The translations under genes and the position numbers were made by a program. From the NCBI GenBank assembly GCA_963969395.1, contig OZ017799.1, positions 10,356,501 to 10,420,500 of the forward strand: a stretch of DNA of 64,000 nucleotides, read 5' to 3'. This stretch comes from Pseudoscleropodium purum (taxonomy: Eukaryota; Streptophyta; Bryopsida; Hypnales; Brachytheciaceae). Positions 60,603 through 64,000 of the stretch are shown here, one piece after another (position 1 is the first letter of the stretch; the number at the start of each line of letters is the position of its first letter). Below the pieces are notes generated by a model. The model was not told where the DNA came from and did not search any database. It saw only the letters and a program-made list of their open reading frames with translations.

Positions 60603-60949
60603 GTGGATTGCAAACCTTTGAAATTCACCACATACCCCGCTGCCAGTGGCGAACGTCCAAGGAATATGAACGTCTTGGGTTTCACGTCTTCCCTTGCAGA
60701 TCTCCAAGCTCTAAGCTTAGCTACCGTGATTGTGCGTCATATTGACTTGGCTATGGAACTTCGATTTGCAACCATTGAACGCGAAGAATTTCTTTGTGCC
60801 ATTTCGTGCAGCCCCTTCTGAATCCTCTCGTGAAGCTCTTCGATTTGTTGCAAGATTTGTTGCAAGATTTGTTGCTGAGTTTCGGACTGCAGGACAGTGC
60901 CAGAGGTTCTTAATCACTGTATATATAGGACGCTCGAGCGTCCTTCGTC
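60603..60949 (+). promoter_or_regulatory. Upstream/leader region of the F-box gene
   Basis: Gene-like composition. Three direct 12-bp copies of AGATTTGTTGCA (60841-60876) and TATATATAG at 60920-60928 are visible. A frame with in-frame ATGs (for example at the MNVLGF position) runs to 60821 without known relatives. It is most likely leader or promoter. Confidence 0.35.
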
Positions 60950-63912
60950 ATGGAAGGGGGAGATGACCATGCCCTGGGAAGGCGCCTTGGGAGGGGGGGT
61001 GTCCTTGGGGACGACGAAGACGACGATGAGGAAGGGAAAAAGGAAGGGCCGAGAAAAGTTTATGATCTTGGGGACGATGCGCTGGTGTGCGTTTTGTCCT
61101 TCCTCTCGCCTCGGGACATTGATGAATGTAGTCGCGTCAGCCAGCGCTTGCGTGGTCTTTGCCGGGACGAGGACAAGGTGGGCGGTAGGGTTGTGGTTAC
61201 TCTTTTCGTTTGTGAATTTCTCTTTGGTGTAGTGGTAATGGTGAAGAAACCCTAATTAGGGGTGTTGGGAGACGAAGAGTCACGTGCAAGGAGGTTTGTG
61301 GTGGAAATCCTACTTTTGGGGGTAGACTGTTGGGAGAAGCGTCGTCGGATGCAATGGGATTCGAGGCGCCTGAAAAGGATACGAATATTGCATGTGACAT
61401 GAGCTATTTGAATTTACGTCAATACGAATGTAAGGATTTAGGTCACGCTTTCGGCTGGTGAATGCATTGAAGCCTCATAGAAAATGCATGCATTGCTACG
61501 GAGTATTTCTTTAGTGTTTTGAGACATGTGCTACTGGTAACTGTATTTTTAAGTTTTAGGGTTAGATAAGGTAACAGCAACTGGAGGAATGAAGCATTTC
61601 TTGAGAGAATTTCATTGACTTTGATGACTAGTAAAATCTTAGGTACAATGCTGTTACTCGGTTAGTAAGGTTGGGGATACTACTTGCGTCACTTTTATGT
61701 TTGGAATAGTGGAATTTTTGGGCGAAAAGTCCAGAGCTTTGGAGAGATCTTTGGATATAAATATTTGGAGATCGATTTTCTAAAACTTTGTACGAATTCC
61801 TTGTACAATTTCCAAATTGGGAGGTTTTAGACGACTATAAGATACAGTAGACCGCCCCATTTCTATTCAGAGATCAGTGGCCATTGACGTGTAGTTATTT
61901 AGCCAAGTCATGCTTAAACCACTTGCTAATGTATGAGTAGATGAGTTGCTGATGATAACAGGTGTCAGTCAATAGGAGACGGGATCAGACCCTTAACGGT
62001 TTTAGTGTGTACCTTATTTGTAGGTGTGGTATCCAATGTGTGAACGCCAGTTCGGGAGATTCACGAATGTCCGTGACTGGTGGGGTTGCGGGCGTGTATC
62101 ATACAAGACTGTTTACAAGGTTCTGTCCCATTTCGAAAACTTGGTGGGATTCTGGAGGGGAGTTGGGAACGGGTGCCATGGCTCCCTTGTAGCATTTGAA
62201 TGGCATTCGTTCAAACTTGTGGGTTATCGAGTTATACCTGCACGACTAGGCTCCTACAAAGTGCGCAAAGTGCCCTTCATAGAAATTGGTTGGATTGGCG
62301 TGTCGCACAAGGAAATGCCGGTTTGCCTACTAGATCCCGATTGGGCACAGCTTGCTCCAGGGCTTCACGATGATGAGAGTATTCGAAATGGAGTGAATGG
62401 GTCCCCTTTATCGCGGCCCTTGCAGATTCCTGTCTCTCCAGCAAGGAAGGCTGCAAGTACTTCGCAAGGTAGGCTTCGTCAGTTCCTCTCTATATCCTCA
62501 ACTTATTTCGTTTTTATTTGGGCAGTTTCAACGCTAAAAGAGCTGATTTAAGGAACTTGTAAGATTACAGATGTGGAGTGCTGCCAAGTAGACATTCTGC
62601 AGCGCAGACTGCGTCCCACGTGATGACAAATAAGGCTGGCCCTCTTTGTGACAGGAAGAGTCAGTCCCTTTGAAGCATTAGGGCCAGATTGGACTCTGGA
62701 AGACCCTACTCCTGCTGGCCTGGTTGTCGTGGACCTCCACTTCGTAGGAAGTGAACACGTTGTCTTTGAAGAGTATCAACAGGCTATCTTCAGCGGGTAT
62801 CCATTTTCAGGAAGGAAAACTCTGGTCGAGGCAGCAGCTTTGGCGTCCTTTGGATCGAGTGAGAATTTGTGTCCAGCTGGAGGAAGCCCCGGACGCCATA
62901 GCCCAGCCAGCTCTGGAGGTGGTTCAGATGCGGGGAAAAGCCCTCCCGGCAGTTTCCCGTATGAGATGTACCACTATCTGGCTAAGAAAGTCACGAGTCC
63001 TGGTGGTGAGCGCGCTGCTCGTAAGCAGAGGAGAAGAGACCGGGATCGTGCTTTAACTCAAGGCAGGCGTCGTTATGAATCTGAGCATTTTGTAAAGATT
63101 CCTCACTTCTGTCCGACGAGAGAGCAGCCACTGCAGGGCCTTTGGAAGGTACGCTATTTCATGATACTCCAGGCACTTCATTTTGTTGATGCTTCAGAGG
63201 AGGGTACCAAGGATTACGTTTCTATCTAAATTTAATGTGTGATGCCACTCTTTCAGGAACTGTCATTGTCACAGTAGGAAGTGAGTGATACAATGTCGAC
63301 CTTGAGACTCTTGAGATTGACGCATTCCATTGCACTAAGAGAACCTGTTAGCCACGGAAATATGTTGGTAATATTGTGGATTTGGGACATTTAGGATCTG
63401 GAAGTTATCATCGTTGAAAGAAATTGATAATACTGTTGCTGGTGTTGCAGGGCATCAGCCACTCGACTGGACTGGATTTCGTCGTTCTCTCTTACGATGA
63501 CCGGGGTGGCATCATCTGTCGAAAGGTGGGCGACTCGTTGGGGATGACGCGTAGTGGCTCCGTGTGTTGGACTGCCAAAGTCGGTCACGGCATGTCCGCC
63601 CCCTTGCCTGACACTGAACAGCAACTCTTTGAGCTCAAGCAACACATACTCCCATCATTCCAAGGCGACCCGGGCTTCCCCATCGAGGCTTGGAACGAGG
63701 AGGTCGTAGAAATGCTCTGGGTCACTGTCGAAGTTCAACAACTGGGGTTGAACTACAATGTGGGTGGGGTCGAGGACATGACCCTCAGCCGGGTGTGGCA
63801 GTATGCTAGTGGGAGGTTTGGCTTCGGCAATGGTCCTGATGGGCGGGTTGTGGACTTTAGACCAATTTGTACCAAAGACAACTTAGCTGATGTAGTGGAT
63901 CTAAGCTTGTGA
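60950..63912 (+). CDS. F-box protein, At5g39450/At3g12350-like
   Basis: Four exons in phase: 60950-61177, 62024-62468, 62655-63148, 63451-63912 (TGA); 542 residues. The N-terminus is Gly/Asp/Glu-rich, then an F-box at about residues 40-80 (LGDDALVCVLSFLSPRDIDE, then VSQRLRGLC), the part that binds SKP1 in SCF ubiquitin ligases. Exon 2 continues with CERQFGRFTNVRDWWG, WIGVSHKEMPVCLLD and a substrate-side region without kelch or LRR repeats. Exon 3 has a basic linker (KQRRRDRDRAL) and LQGLWK. Exon 4 begins GISHSTGLDFVVLSYDDRG and has the conserved CRKVGDS. This arrangement matches the plant family named; its substrates are not established. The start is the only ATG in exon 1. Confidence 0.9.
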
Positions 63913-64000
63913 TAGCTTTCATTCTTTGGAGCAGCCCCAAATAATTGCATTGTATGCAGAGGTGAGTTGCAAATCTAAGCTTGTGATAGCTTTCATTCTT
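63898..64000 (+). repeat. 75-bp-spaced direct repeat across the F-box stop codon
   Basis: A 28-bp sequence beginning TCTAAGCTTGTGATAGC, which includes the TGA stop, recurs from about 63973 to the window edge with 75-bp spacing. This is a partial tandem duplication of the gene's 3' end, continuing beyond the window. Confidence 0.8.

Noticed and set aside
60920..60928. TATATATAG as TATA box of the F-box gene
   Set aside because: Only about 22 nt before the only usable ATG, so it would leave almost no leader; more likely it lies inside the leader.
1..64000. tRNA, rRNA or CRISPR genes
   Set aside because: No cloverleaf with a GTTCGAATC-type T arm, no rRNA-like sequence and no regularly spaced direct repeats with unique spacers were found by eye.

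Overview
The window is nuclear DNA of a land plant. Genes are split into several short exons with GT/AG introns, and they encode plant-type proteins: a plastid DUF1995 protein, a peroxisomal urate oxidase ending in SKL, a plant F-box family and a plant-specific multi-pass membrane protein. The genes sit as islands of near-balanced base composition in very AT-rich, repeat-filled DNA. I lean towards a bryophyte (a moss), but that is an impression, not a demonstration. There are no bacterial features and no CRISPR. I saw no convincing tRNA or rRNA gene.

Layout. 1-4.4 kb is repeat DNA with two head-to-head copies of a TTAA-bounded element. 6.4-11.3 kb (+) is a 12-exon membrane protein gene; its third intron is a 90-bp tandem array. 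12-16.2 kb is AT-rich and holds a CACTA-like mini-element and a first copy of a 550-bp TTAA-bounded MITE. 16.4-20.0 kb (+) is a 9-exon DUF1995 (LPA3-like) chloroplast protein. 20-23.4 kb is repeat DNA. 23.4-25.1 kb (+) is a FAM32A homologue with a 1-kb intron in its 5' leader. 26.7-27.4 kb (-) is a two-exon Lys/His/Asp-rich protein with a TATA box. 27.9-32.8 kb is repeat DNA. 32.8-38.2 kb is a decayed full-length Ty1/copia retrotransposon. 41.4-43.5 kb holds two more TTAA elements joined tail to tail over a single shared TTAA. 44.2-45.6 kb (-) is a TIP30/HTATIP2-like NAD(P)-binding protein. 47-52.4 kb is repeat DNA with MITEs. 53.0-55.6 kb (+) is urate oxidase in 7 exons. 55.6-60.5 kb is repeat DNA with another TTAA element. 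60.9-63.9 kb (+) is a four-exon F-box protein of the At5g39450/At3g12350 type.

The genes show no shared pathway or operon logic; they are independent nuclear genes. The unifying feature is the repeat landscape. Seven well-preserved copies (plus decayed ones) of a roughly 925-bp non-coding element start with TTAACCCC and end with GGGGTTAA, the pattern expected of non-autonomous piggyBac-like transposons. A second, unrelated 550-bp family also uses TTAA. Introns and 3' ends of several genes carry internal tandem duplications. Exon boundaries were read by eye from splice consensus, reading frame and family resemblance; no search or transcript data were available.
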